Positions 51,516-61,837 of a stretch of 64,000 bases of DNA are shown here, in pieces (positions within the stretch are counted from its first letter, which is position 1; each line of letters begins with the position of its first letter). The DNA comes from Lineus longissimus (taxonomy: Eukaryota; Nemertea; Pilidiophora; Heteronemertea; Lineidae): contig NC_088325.1 in the NCBI RefSeq assembly GCF_910592395.1, positions 5,301,501-5,365,500 on the forward strand. The letters are read 5' to 3'. Below the pieces are notes generated by a model. That model saw only the letters and a list, made by a program, of their open reading frames with translations. It was not told the DNA's origin and did not search any database. The position numbers and the translations under genes are program-made.

Positions 51516-52300
51516 ACAAAACCCTCACCAACAGGATGGCAAAGCTGCTCAAATCGGGAAATCGACGATGTTCGAAATGCATTGGTTCACATAGTTCGGA
51601 GGATAATACTTACAAACAAATCTCTATTTATGCAGTAATGCCGAAGATGTCTTTGTAGATTCGAAATTCGCTGTCCACTCTCATGTATCAATGCCCCACA
51701 ACCTTCACATACATGGAGCACCATGTCTAAAGCTGGCAGTCTTCATTCAATGCACAAACGTCTAATGTGTTCTGATGGTAGAAAGCATGCTGGAATCTTG
51801 ACAAAAGGAACTATTAGGAATGATGATGTAACATCTTATGGTTTCCTTGACCCTATTCAAACACTAGACATTAGACAATATTTTCATGGACAGGGTCCCT
51901 GCAGAAACTCATCTGTTGAATAGATTGTTCTCATTCATGCACAGCTCTATTGTCTGAATGACAGAATACAAAGCAGGTGCTGTCTTTGAATAGCTCAGCA
52001 CCTATTATTGATAAAATCCTCCCTTCCAAAAGACCCTATGATCCGGAAAAGTGTTACATTCTCCAGAGAGTAGGCCTAAAGGCACATTACGCAACCACAA
52101 GTAATCTCAATCAACAATGCATAACCAATTTATAAAGGGTAACAACACCTTTCACCCCCAGAGAGGAAATGGGGCAGTCTGACTCGAACTTCACTAAGAT
52201 GGTCATGTAATCACCTTATAGGCCTAGTAATGACATAACATTCAGGGTGATCATAACGACCCTATTTCTTAACGTCTTAAAACGAAAGTGAACAGGCCCT
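51516..52300. other. Right end of the DDE-USP transposon, no gene
   Basis: No supported ORF. It ends at the terminal inverted repeat 52279-52300. Confidence 0.4.
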
Positions 52301-52458
52301 TTAAGTGAGTCCGGGTATAGCCAATGCTCACAGATTCCAAGTATGTCTAAGTTGCGCGACATGAGAAGATGGTCTATATAATTGGCCCCATACATTGCAC
52401 CGCGAGCGTTCCAACATGCAATGCGAAATGAGTTTGGTTGATTATTTGGTATGGACAT
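52301..52458 (-). pseudogene. LINE ORF2 start (endonuclease N-terminus)
   Basis: ATG 52458, 15 bp after the ORF1 stop. It encodes the first endonuclease strand and motif (R-I-A-C-W-N-A-R-G, then I-C-E-H-W-L) and is cut after about 50 codons by the DDE-USP transposon. The remainder is at 44428-44478 and 43978 downward. Confidence 0.85.
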
Positions 52459-52473
52459 TATGGTGAGAAAGCG

Positions 52474-53901
52474 CTAGTCAAACCACTCACGGCACATGAT
52501 ACCTTCGGGCCAAAAATGCTCTGTTAGGAGAACATCTTTGTCTCTTTCATCCACAATTACTTTGGCTGACTGCGTGCCTCGGATCTTGCTTTGTATGAGC
52601 CGGACCCTTGGTGTATTTATACCTTGATTTTCTAGAAAGTTAACTAATGCGTGTACTTTGCTACTTAGGGAGATGCGACCAACGAAGACCACATCTCTTT
52701 TCTGGCGATTTTTCCTGATTACACCTGAGAATTCATCACTGAACCGTTTCGTTGAATCAGATAGAACGGTATGAGTATTCGTTTGTTTCTGAGCCGCACA
52801 TTGGTTCGTAAAGATTACGGTTCCGATAGCCCTTGGAGGCGATTCTTCAGCAGTTTGCGATGGATTTCGAATCTCTTTCTCGATACGAGTCGCGTCTTTT
52901 GGTTTGCCGGACGGCGCAGCCTCTGTCTCGTTTGAAGTGTCTGGATGATTCGTAGGAGAAGCCGCTTGTGTCTCCTTGCTGTGATTCGAATGGGCAATCA
53001 CTGGTTGGGAGGATGCCTTCTTGATTCTCGAAGATGGTGATGTGGGTGATTCCATACGGACACGATCAGCATAACGGGGTTCCTTTCTTATGGCCTGGGT
53101 TTCTCGATCCAGAACATTGAATTTTGAGCGTATCATATCGACTGATTTGCGCAAATCAGTTAGTTTCGAGTCGCAATCACAATTGGGCGTTTGCTTGTCA
53201 TCGGCTTTCAACTCGTTTCTTAGTACCTTTAGATCACTTCTTAGCTTTGCAACACCCGAATCTCGTATGTCTTTTATGCGATCAACAGCTAATTTCACCT
53301 CGTTAAATTCACGTGGTAGAACGTCGTATACTCCACATTTTTGGAGCGCTAATTTTGAATTCTTGTTAATATCTTTGAGCCTTTCGGACAGCGCACTAAA
53401 TTCTGCTTGTGACGCAAGGAGAGCTGATCTGAGTTTGGAACATTCGGCTTTTAAGGAATTATTTTCCTCAGTTAAGTCGATGAAACGTGCATCACTTGAT
53501 GCCGACATTGTTTCTAAGCTAAGGTTTATTTCTGCGACTGTTGTTTTATTCGAAGTAATGTTCGCATTTGTAGTTTTCACGAATTCTTTTAGTTTCTTGA
53601 TGTCCACGTTTGGACTTGTGGTTCCTGTATTGTCCTTTTTCACTTGTTGTAGTTCGATTTCGATCCTGTCAAGAGTATTGATTAGTGTTGCGAGGCAGGG
53701 ACAATGGTCGCACGCGCCTTGACCATTGTCCGAATTTGGTGTTGGCGTTGTAATGTGACCGTATTCAAGAGGCGGGACAATGCTGTTCTCTGCTGGATTA
53801 GCCGTAACGTGATTACTCGACGTGTTGTTGGGGTCTTGAGTTGTTTGTTGTGTCTCACTTGGCGATTGACGTTTTGATTTGAGAACATCTTTGAGTTCCA
53901 T
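52474..53901 (-). CDS. LINE ORF1 protein, coiled coil plus RRM-like domain
   Basis: A 475-residue intact ORF. The N-terminus is Ser/Thr/Asn-rich. Residues about 85-270 are coiled coil. A low-complexity basic region follows (about 275-385). The last 80 residues look like an RRM fold (V-V-F-V-G-R-I, then V-R-L-I-Q and a closing strand). ORF1 proteins of this type bind and chaperone element RNA. Its ATG overlaps the stop of the preceding ORF (TAATG). Confidence 0.8.
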   Translation of the reverse strand: MELKDVLKSKRQSPSETQQTTQDPNNTSSNHVTANPAENSIVPPLEYGHITTPTPNSDNGQGACDHCPCLATLINTLDRIEIELQQVKKDNTGTTSPNVDIKKLKEFVKTTNANITSNKTTVAEINLSLETMSASSDARFIDLTEENNSLKAECSKLRSALLASQAEFSALSERLKDINKNSKLALQKCGVYDVLPREFNEVKLAVDRIKDIRDSGVAKLRSDLKVLRNELKADDKQTPNCDCDSKLTDLRKSVDMIRSKFNVLDRETQAIRKEPRYADRVRMESPTSPSSRIKKASSQPVIAHSNHSKETQAASPTNHPDTSNETEAAPSGKPKDATRIEKEIRNPSQTAEESPPRAIGTVIFTNQCAAQKQTNTHTVLSDSTKRFSDEFSGVIRKNRQKRDVVFVGRISLSSKVHALVNFLENQGINTPRVRLIQSKIRGTQSAKVIVDERDKDVLLTEHFWPEGIMCREWFD

Positions 53902-54242
53902 TAAGGAGGCTCCTGCAGAAGATAACAGTCGTCCGCATACTTTTGAGATTTGTCAACCTTTGTCGACTTGCGTTTCTTTAGCGGTTCGGCGATGGTACAA
54001 TCAGATCTCACAGTTTTTGCTTTTTCGTAAAGCCTGGATCTATAAAGCTCGATAAGACACAAGTTGGTATCAGCTATGTCAATTAGTTTCTCTACGTATG
54101 TGTCCCTTGGCTTATTAGAAAGTTCTGTATCGAAACGATCATACCAACCTTGATCAGGTGGTAAGAAGTCGTTGGAGCAAGTTGACGCTTGGCTTGCTCC
54201 TAATCCTTCGGATTCGCTCGTCCGTGACGAAATTTCCGACAT
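53901..54242 (-). CDS. Small upstream ORF of the LINE (ORF0-like)
   Basis: A 113-residue protein, Ser/Glu-rich at the start, with a helical middle (Y-V-E-K-L-I-D-I-A-D-T-N-L) and a basic K-K-R-K segment near residue 90. It ends in TAATG that also starts ORF1, a layout that suits termination-reinitiation. No domain recognised. Placement directly before ORF1 makes it part of the element rather than a host gene. Confidence 0.65.
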   Translation of the reverse strand: MSEISSRTSESEGLGASQASTCSNDFLPPDQGWYDRFDTELSNKPRDTYVEKLIDIADTNLCLIELYRSRLYEKAKTVRSDCTIAEPLKKRKSTKVDKSQKYADDCYLLQEPP

Positions 54243-54635
54243 GGTGTCGTTTACTTCCGAGTACTAGTACATGTACTTAAATGTATAACACAAACTACAC
54301 GTAGCAATGGCTGCTGATTGTACTTCGATCTGCATGCATTTGGTAGAAACAGACCGAAAATGGTCTTACAAGTCTTATTTGCTAGAGTCACTTTTACCTG
54401 TGTGCTGCGACAGTATATTCATATAGCCGATGCGAAGTTCAAAGGCAGAAAATATTGTTAGATCCTACGAAATCTTTAAAAAGGTGGAGTGGTCGTTTTC
54501 AGCGAACCACACTGATATCCGCCATCTTAGCCGAGTTTTTCAAATCACTGCAACTAACTAGCGTGGAAGTCTTTTTGCGGGAAAAAATACTTTTTGTATT
54601 CAGAATAACATCAGCGGTATGGTGAAAGCGAAAGA

Positions 54636-54692
54636 AATTTGCCCGCTAATTTGTCAAACGGAACTTCACATTTTTCGCACTGGGCCCATGGC
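54636..54692. repeat. Solo end of the foldback family
   Basis: TTTGCCCGCTAATTTGTCAA through CCCATGGCC matches the outer end of the foldback element near 16267-16325 in inverted orientation. No partner arm is seen nearby. Confidence 0.7.
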
Positions 54693-57668
54693 CTACAAGT
54701 ATTGAAGGCAGATGTGGCCAAGTTGGTCACATCTGTGCACGGACAGACTAACATCTCACTGTCTATTTTAATTGAATCCATGCATCTGTGGTGGGCTACC
54801 CAAGAATAAAATCCCCTTGACCTTGATGATTCTGGAGGGAAAATACAAAGATGGCTACTTTTGATATGCTGACAGATATGTTACAAGTAGATATGTTACA
54901 AGTATCTGCCAGAGCTCCTCTTCTATTCAGTATACAGGGTGCTACTGACCAAATTCCCACTACACAGATCTCCAGCATCTTCAGACACAGCAATGCAATC
55001 TGGTGTCACTCAAAACACCGGAAATAGACCTATTTTGATGTCATTGCCATTGACCAACTCAGTTTAGATACCAACACACCTGTCAACAACAGGCCAAGAT
55101 AAACAAATTGCTTGGTGAGAATAGAGCAGTCTCCCTCAGCGGCCAACGCTTGGCAAAGTACCTCCCCGGTATCAAATTACTTTGCAAAGAAAAGTTTGTG
55201 GACCAGACACACTGCCATGGAAGTTACCTGAAGGGATGGTATCAATTAAAACACTTTAGATAGATGGTAGTCTGTGTCCCCCTTTATCCTGACACAAATC
55301 AAATCGTTCAAATCGAATAGAGCCTTTTTGCGATTCTTCTTTAGAAATTTGAAAAAGCTCCATATACTAGACAAAGGAAAACTCTGACCATAATTATATA
55401 GAGACAACATGTTATTGACCCCGGTGGGTGAAGGGGTTCACGTAGCAAGCGTGTGACCTTTGATGCAGGATTTCCCGTCAACTAGATAAATTTCACCTTT
55501 GAAAATGAAAAGGTTAAAGTGCGGCCACGAAGGTTTGAAGGTATTAGAAATCATGATCCGAATGTGTCTGATGTTTGGGCCTGTAACCAATCTGCTGCCA
55601 CTGTGCTTCAAGGTGTCACAAAGTCCCTGTCAGACTTTCGAACAATGAACAAAATTTCAAAATGCTAGTGTATTCAAATACTTTTACAACCATATAGCTT
55701 ACAGACAGATTCGAGGTACCGACTGTTCCCATTTTAAAGTAAGAGGTCGAACTTGGTATTCCAACTATGGAAGTTCGTATTTTGCTTTCAGCTGTTAAAT
55801 ACTATAATTCCTAATTGCGATATGTACAAGCTCTTCGCATATACTTTTTATCGCAGCATCTGGATATCACTCGTTTGATGTATGGGCCTTCGAAACAAAA
55901 CTTTATAAGATAAAACGTCCAAAAACAAATCGATCTCTATCACTCCTATATATTATCGATTTTTGAATAAAATCATGGGTTACAGGGAATTCCCACAGCA
56001 TTTTTTATGTCAACTCTAATTTTGTCAATCACCGTCTTTGGTGTATTTTTGAACTGAAGGTTGGGCACAAAACAGCTATTTGCTTTTCCATAACGCGCCC
56101 CCTAGGGATGTCAAGGTAAATCGTTAATCCCACCAAATGCGATTGAGTTTTCTCGTAAAATATCGTTTTAAGGGCGAGTTTCGAAACTCGAAAAACTACG
56201 AGAATCTCTAACCGCAGGGAGTCTAAGGCGATTAGAAACCTCTACTGATTTACGAAAGATTTCGATGCTGATACAGAATATGATCGAAATACGAGACAAA
56301 TACGAGATCTTGGGTTCATAGTGTTCGCAACAACAACCATTTTTGAGAAACGCGTTGCTTCCGATTCCTCCGTCAGAAAATGCGTCTAAGAACGAAAGTA
56401 AGGAGATAGATCATCGATAATATTTGGTAGCAGAACGCAGTTGCAGAGTCATACGATCTACGGAAGCAGAAAATTTTAGGAAAAAGGAACCTTAGATAGG
56501 AAAAATTAGTCAGTTCCCTCGATTTTCTCCTTTCATAAAAATTAACATTAAAAATATTTCTTGAAGAGATAATCCCACCATTTTTTCTGTGCAGTTTCGT
56601 TGATATGTTGTCTTCTGATTTCAATGGTAATAAATACTATTTATTGGCCAGTTATTATCTTATATGATGGAAGAAAAGGGTGAAAATCCCCCAAAATACA
56701 CCCCCCCCCCCCCCCAATTTGATCCGATACTCAACCCCCTGCACATTTCTCCTCACGAGCGATAGCCCCCCCCCCCCCAAAGTATTGATACTTGTAAAGA
56801 AACACCTCATCTTTTCAATGGAAATAAGTAAAACTGAATGTCATGCCTGTGTATTCCAAATTTTGCACTTGAAAATAACCCGAATGGCAAAAAATGCCCC
56901 CCCCCAAAGATTTTTCAAACACCCAGAACTGCAAGGAAATCATTACATAACTCCCCAAGCTACTTTTTGCTGATGTGCAACTATCCATCCTACTTATCTG
57001 ATACAGAATTACCAACACCACTATTGCCTATTGATGTAGCAATCAGGATTTGGTGTCTCTAAATCGAATGAGTTGGTTTTCAGTGCCGCTCGACATGGGG
57101 CCCTCCAGCATCGCCAGTATATCTTTTCCGTGGCATTCTTGTTACGATGGTAGCGGAAGTCATTGGAAATTATAACTTTTGAGTCGTTCCTTAGCCCTCT
57201 TGTCACGTACGCCATGCTAAAAAATGACTACCTGCACAGAATATCGCGTGATGCTGGGTCAGGGTGATTCGCAGAATCGTGTTTCCATGTAGGCTCTATT
57301 TGATGATTCCGCGTATTATTGATGCTACATAGACGGGCAACTAAGAATAACAAACACGCGCTTAAAAATGGGATTGCGGACTTATGGACCTTCGGACTTG
57401 TGGACCCTTTTACATTAATTTCGGACTAACTTACGGACCTTCGGAACTGTGGACCTTAGGAACTATGGGTCGTTTTCAAAATGGAATTTTTCCTTTGTGG
57501 TCTTATGGAACTTCGGACTTGTACGGAGGCTGACACCACCAGGAGGGGAGCCGCGTCAAATTCACGACGTCCTTATGCTTATAAAACTGTTTAATTAACC
57601 CCTTTTATAACAGTCACCGCATGTCGCCTTTTAGGTCCAGATAGTAAATATTCATTAACCCTTTTCAG
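54693..57668. other. Intergenic or intronic stretch, no gene recognised
   Basis: Long poly-C runs lie at about 56701-56715, 56767-56778 and 56898-56905. At 57375-57520 there are loose repeats of CTTCGGACTTGTGGACC-like sequence. Open frames here arise from the homopolymers. It may include upstream introns of the Ig gene. Confidence 0.45.
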
Positions 57669-57998
57669 AATTGACCGGTGTGTATTCCCTGAACGATATC
57701 ACAGTACAGCCAGGACCAGTCGAAGTGAAGCAAGGAAAGAACGTCAGTCTGTGGTGTAAACTGAAATATGACCCTCATAAAGTGGTGCCGTTAGTCTGGC
57801 ATTCGCCGCCAAATTTCAAAACAAGAACCAAGGATTGTTCTTCTTTTGTAAAGGATAAATATATCATGTCATGTTCAGACACTGAGGACCCTTTTGGGTA
57901 TTATAATATGACAATAATGGATGTCCAATGGGCCGATAATGGGGAATATCGGTGTATGTATACAAAACATAAGGATATTGTGGATTTACAAGTTTTGG
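57669..57998 (+). CDS. Exon 1 of an immunoglobulin-domain gene (IgV-like domain)
   Basis: An acceptor CTTTTCAG precedes 57669 and a donor GTAAGT follows 57998. The exon is 330 bp, an exact multiple of three. The single domain has the first Cys in V-S-L-W-C-K-L, a Trp in P-L-V-W-H, and D-N-G-E-Y-R-C before the last strand, the standard Ig core. Two extra Cys (D-C-S-S and M-S-C-S) could form a second bridge. It is probably from a cell-surface or secreted receptor. The rest of the gene is not identified. Confidence 0.8.
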
Positions 57999-58532
57999 GT
58001 AAGTGATAATCAGGAGCTACACCAACATAAGGCATAAGGGCACTCTAATCTAAGAACTCACGAATTAGAAAGAAAGTTGATTGCAAATGACAAGGATGCA
58101 AGAGTGGTTCTATTGGCGCCCATGACACTGAAACTAATTAAAATGCTCATGTCGTGATTTATATTAAGGTGTACACAAGTGTACCATGATTGAAGTAGCT
58201 ATCGCCAAGGTAGCCAATCTAGTCAGCTACAATACATTGTACAGTGCGACTCATATAATACGAATACATACTTCAGACGAAATCTCGTGAACTAATGCAC
58301 CAGACACAGACTGCGCAATTCTTTCAGTTTTTTTCTAATCGTACTTTAATTATGACAGAAAAAAGTGAGCATTGATTTTTCATCATTAAACTTTTTATCT
58401 TAAACTCTTTTTTAAAATTTTCACTAAAATTACAGACAAAAATATTCCGAAACATGATTTCGCCCTGTGTTGATGCGAACTATATGCTTCCACTTCAACT
58501 TTGTAAGTTAATTTTCTCTTGTTTGTTTTCAG

Positions 58533-58666
58533 TTCCGGTAACAGATGTGTCACTAAAAAAAGTCGTCAAAAGCTTTGCTGCAGAGCCCCAGCGCTTGCAT
58601 GAGTACTTAACATGCAGAACAAACTGTGCATTTCCGGCACCAAAGATTTCATGGCTTGTAAAGGAC
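58533..58666 (+). CDS. Exon 2 of the Ig gene (first half of a second Ig domain)
   Basis: An acceptor TTTTCAG and a donor GTAAGT bound 134 bp. It encodes V-T-D-V-S-L through C-R-T-N-C-A-F-P-A-P-K-I-S-W, the front half of an Ig domain. With the next exon the sum is 333 bp, so the split domain keeps the same phase as exon 1. Confidence 0.78.
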
Positions 58667-59330
58667 GTAAGTAGAGCAATATCATAGGATGATGTCTTGA
58701 TTGTCTACAACAGTTGAACCGATTTATTGATTTTTGTTCTTGATGAGACAGCTAGGGCATGTAGGGGGACTATAGGCAGGAGCATAGGGGCTTAATTTGC
58801 CATCATCGGGGGACTACTATACACAGTAAGGGCCCTGGGTCATGTCAGATTCAGCACTAAAACTATTCCTCGCACAAGCGTAAATCATTACGACGTACTG
58901 TGAGGTGTGAAAGACCCCCTATTTGCGACTTTGTGTAACTTTATCTTGCCTGCCCAGCTAGCTGCTGCCTATATTGTCCTTTTAAGATGAAGTCAGTGAC
59001 AGTGGTTCCTCGAGCAATAAAGCTACTGTGCATTTCTTTAATGAGCCTTTTATTCAATGATAAAATCATGATATCATTTTTTCTTTATAGGGACACCTGT
59101 GGCACCGAGACATGTTGTCTCTAATTAAGAGAGTTGCCCTGGTTATCTGCAAAAAAACTGAGCACTGTAGATATAAAAGGAAACGACCTTTTGGTACCAG
59201 TACAGTATTACAAATAGAGAGGGTGTCCTTGATAGAGTGGTGTCCGCTAAAGGGAGGTTCCATTGAATTTTATGAGTGATTAAGATGAAACAGACACTTT
59301 AGCTTTACCATTGCGATACGTATTTTCCAG

Positions 59331-59529
59331 CAACCGTATTATCCCAACGCAAGGGTAACAGAATATGGCTGCTCGGGGGCCAAGGAGGGCCAGCAACAGA
59401 CTGAGAGCAGAGTGAGAGTAGAGAGCGCAGACATGGATAAGGAGAGAACAGAATATAACATCTCGTGTACGGCAGAAAACGTTTTTGGAGAGCCAATTGT
59501 TTCAAAGGCAATAACTGTCAATAATGTTG
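59331..59529 (+). CDS. Exon 3 of the Ig gene (second half of the second Ig domain)
   Basis: An acceptor TTTTCCAG and a donor GTAAGC bound 199 bp. It encodes the back half with Y-N-I-S-C-T-A-E-N-V-F-G, the second Ig cysteine context. Exons 2 and 3 together make one module in phase with exon 1, as expected for shuffled Ig units. Confidence 0.78.
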
Positions 59530-60427
59530 GTAAGCATCTTACAATTGTCATAAATTATCATATAGGCCTAACTTTGTTTATTTTTGTGATCTCCCTTAAT
59601 ATTATTTCACTTCTGTCAGGCCAGTGGAAACACTAATCATGGTGAATGTCTAAAAATTGAAAGAGCTGGTTTGAGGAATGAGTTGCTATTGTTACTGATT
59701 GAATATTGGTGTTGTATATCCTTGGAGAAGAATCTGCTATCACCAGAAAAACACGGTGTAGAAGTGTCCTAGGATAGTATGTACTAGGAAAAAAGGAGTT
59801 TATTATAGCCGAAGCTGTTGACGGTCATGGCCTCTACTGAACCATATCATAATCCGTAATACAACAGGGTCGGTCATTTTTTTGAGGGTGACATTTTCTA
59901 CTTCTGCACCGGCCTGCGCATCTGAATTAGACGCGAGTATGCTTTTAACTGTCAAGTCCACATTTGGAGAGGTATTGAAAAAGCTATTTGCTTTGGCAAG
60001 TCTACAGATATAAAGAGACATTTTTACCAAAACATCACTAAGGGTTTTGCTAATTTGGCAATTTGGGCGTTTTTAAATATTTTTCTGCCTGTTAATTAAA
60101 ACGGGTCGAAATCAGTGTCTCTCAAACTTGTGCGATTCTCTCAAATATTCTGCGACAACTACCAGTTTAAATTTCACCAGTTGTTCGCCTGACTGTCAGG
60201 AATATCATCAATTATCTTTTGTCTGCAAATCTCTTGACACATAAGGACACTGTGTCAGAAGTCGGAAGTTGACAATGCTTTAACACCCCGCCCGAAAAGC
60301 CAACATTATTGATACATTATTGATATGCATTTCCATTAGGCCTGTTAGGACCAATTTAGCACGTTACAAAAACGATCAATTATGTCTGTGGCTTGATTGG
60401 CCAGTGCTGCAATAGCGTGCATATCAT
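59530..60427. other. Ig gene intron with a dispersed repeat
   Basis: 59920-60220 shares TTTGGAGAGGTATTGAAAAA, GGCAAGTCTACAGATATAAA and later CACCAGTT.. segments with the insertion at 37113-37556. No coding sequence. Confidence 0.55.
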
Positions 60428-60656
60428 GATCCTAACAGAATGGTGCCGGTTGGCTGGCAGTAGCCGCAAAATTTCAAAGCAAGGGTGATGTATTGTTATT
60501 CTTTTGTAATGGATAAATATGTAATGTCATGTTCATACACTGAGGACCCTTTTGGCTATTATAATATGACAATAATGGATGTCGAATGGGCCGATAATGG
60601 GGAATATCGGTGTCTGTATACCAACCATTTTGGCACTGTGGATTTACATGTTTGGG
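60428..60656 (+). pseudogene. Partial duplicate of Ig exon 1
   Basis: It matches the 3' two-thirds of exon 1 (ATTATAATATGACAATAATG, ATGGGCCGATAATGGGGAAT), including the donor GTAAGT-like site and about 50 bp of the following intron. The 5' part lacks the first Ig cysteine and contains a stop (TAG near 60461), so it is unlikely to be used. The intron sequence at 61405-61460 matches 58165-58245, so the duplication once covered at least 500 bp. Confidence 0.7.
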
Positions 60657-61595
60657 TAAGTTATAAACAGGAGCTACACCATCATGGCACTCTAATATTC
60701 CGAAAGCTGCCTTGACTACGTATTGAAAAGAACTCAAGAATTAGAATTCTAAAATACCTTGGTACCGTAAAGTCAACTTTTAAATGGAAAATGCATAAGC
60801 CTCGTTCTGAGAGTGGAGTGTTTTGGACACGCAACCAACATGCTCTACCAAAGTTCCCTCGGGTTGCACTAAAATGTGGAAACCGGGCTGCGACGTCAAT
60901 GGAATTTCAGCTCACTTCAGAAGTTTGAGGCTCTCAAAACTGCTTCAAACACAAATCAGCCAAGGAAGCATCAACCACCCTAAGTTTTTTAATAAGCACT
61001 ACACATATTTGCCGAGAAAAACGCTCCGAATAGCCCATTTGCGCGGATTTTAGCATCACTTGAGCGAGCCGATGCGGACTTCCTATGCCCGCTGTACAAA
61101 GTGTACATGTCTCATTTTCTGTAACGTTGCCGTAACATAATGTAAACAACGGCGCTACCGGCGCTCCGGGCCGGCGATGGATGGAATTTGCCAAATTCGC
61201 ACATATTCAAGTTATTTTCGTGGCCTATCTTTTTAAGTTTGAGGTATTTTAGAATAGAAATTGAACCCTCGGCTTCGGACCTTGGTTGAGTTACCAAGAC
61301 ACTCGAGGGTGGAGCTAAAATACAGTCCAAACCCGAGCCGATAGGCGAGGGTTTGGATGAAATTTTAGCTCCACTCCGAAAGTGCATAGATCTTGGCAGT
61401 CATCAAGGTGTACAAAAATGTACCTTGATTGAAGTAGCTAGTAGTGATGGCCAAGTCAACTACAATAAGAAAACTGCACTCGTGGCTGATCCGAGTCACC
61501 AGATCGCACAAGATGATTTTCTCCAGCCTGAAAGCTCGAGACCACACAGTCATCCCCAATATCAAGAAAATGACGATTACATGCAAGGCAACGGT
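60657..61595. other. Duplicated Ig intron with an inserted repeat
   Basis: 61405-61460 continues the duplicated intron sequence (AAGGTGTACAAAAATGTACC, TTGATTGAAGTAGCTA). The 600 bp before it is absent from the original and has mirrored GGAGCTAAAAT / ATTTTAGCTCC motifs near 61312 and 61362. No gene. Confidence 0.5.
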
Positions 61596-61672
61596 AACTG
61601 GAAAAACGCCGACCGACCGACCGACCCACCGACCGACCGACCGACCGACCGACCGACTGACCTACCATCATA
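61596..61672. repeat. (ACCG)n microsatellite with an AACGGTAACTGGAAAAACGCC-like leader
   Basis: Runs of CGACCGAC follow GGAAAAACGCC. Similar leader-plus-run blocks occur at 61838-61905 (same direction) and at 62312-62345 and 62372-62445 (inverted). They belong to one dispersed repeat type. Confidence 0.7.
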
Positions 61673-61686
61673 ATACTATAGATCAA

Positions 61687-61812
61687 TGCACTTGATTGGG
61701 ACCAACGTTTACGAAAACGTCGCGTCACGTCACGTTACACTAATGTAAAATGCATGGTGACGTGACGACGGCCAACACTACTTCATGTTAACGTTGTTCC
61801 CAATCAAGTGCA
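61687..61812. mobile_element. 126-bp palindromic MITE
   Basis: Ends TGCACTTGATTGGG and CCCAATCAAGTGCA, with a second inverted pair (CGTCACGTCACG / GTGACGTGACG) inside. It lies between two microsatellite blocks. Confidence 0.7.
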
Positions 61813-61837
61813 TGAATCTATAGAGGGTGCTTTTGTG

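Larger units (their letters stand above)
44479..52300. mobile_element. 7.8-kb DNA transposon encoding a DDE transposase-USP fusion
   Basis: Terminal inverted repeats of 22 bp with one mismatch: AGGGCATGTTCACTTTCG then TTTT on the left (44479), AGGGCCTGTTCACTTTCG then TTTT inward from 52300. Both ends interrupt the LINE endonuclease frame, proving insertion. The only large gene is 46525-49789 on the minus strand. Non-coding flanks of 2.0 and 2.5 kb contain small MITEs (50936-51107, 51194-51515) and poly-C runs. A target duplication is not clear: TTAA precedes one end on the coding strand but is not repeated at the other. The superfamily is undetermined. Confidence 0.8.
40651..54242 (-). mobile_element. 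Three-ORF non-LTR retrotransposon (LINE), split by two later insertions
   Basis: Read on the minus strand: ORF0 (54242-53901), ORF1 (53901-52474), the start of ORF2 (52458-52301), an inserted DNA transposon (52300-44479), a 51-bp ORF2 scrap (44478-44428), an inserted MITE (about 44427-43964), and the rest of ORF2 (43978-40651). The pieces join in the correct order and frame family, which shows that one element was interrupted. EN-then-RT order with an APE-type endonuclease places it among I/Jockey/CR1-like LINEs. Two further frameshifts in ORF2 make it inactive. Confidence 0.88.

Noticed and set aside
44479-52300. TTAA target duplication for the DDE-USP transposon (Kolobok or piggyBac type)
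   Set aside because: TTAA borders only one end on the coding strand; the other side reads TTCT. The duplication is left unresolved.
56680-57062. Proline-rich ORFs around poly-C runs
   Set aside because: Homopolymer readings. The flanking residues have no family resemblance.
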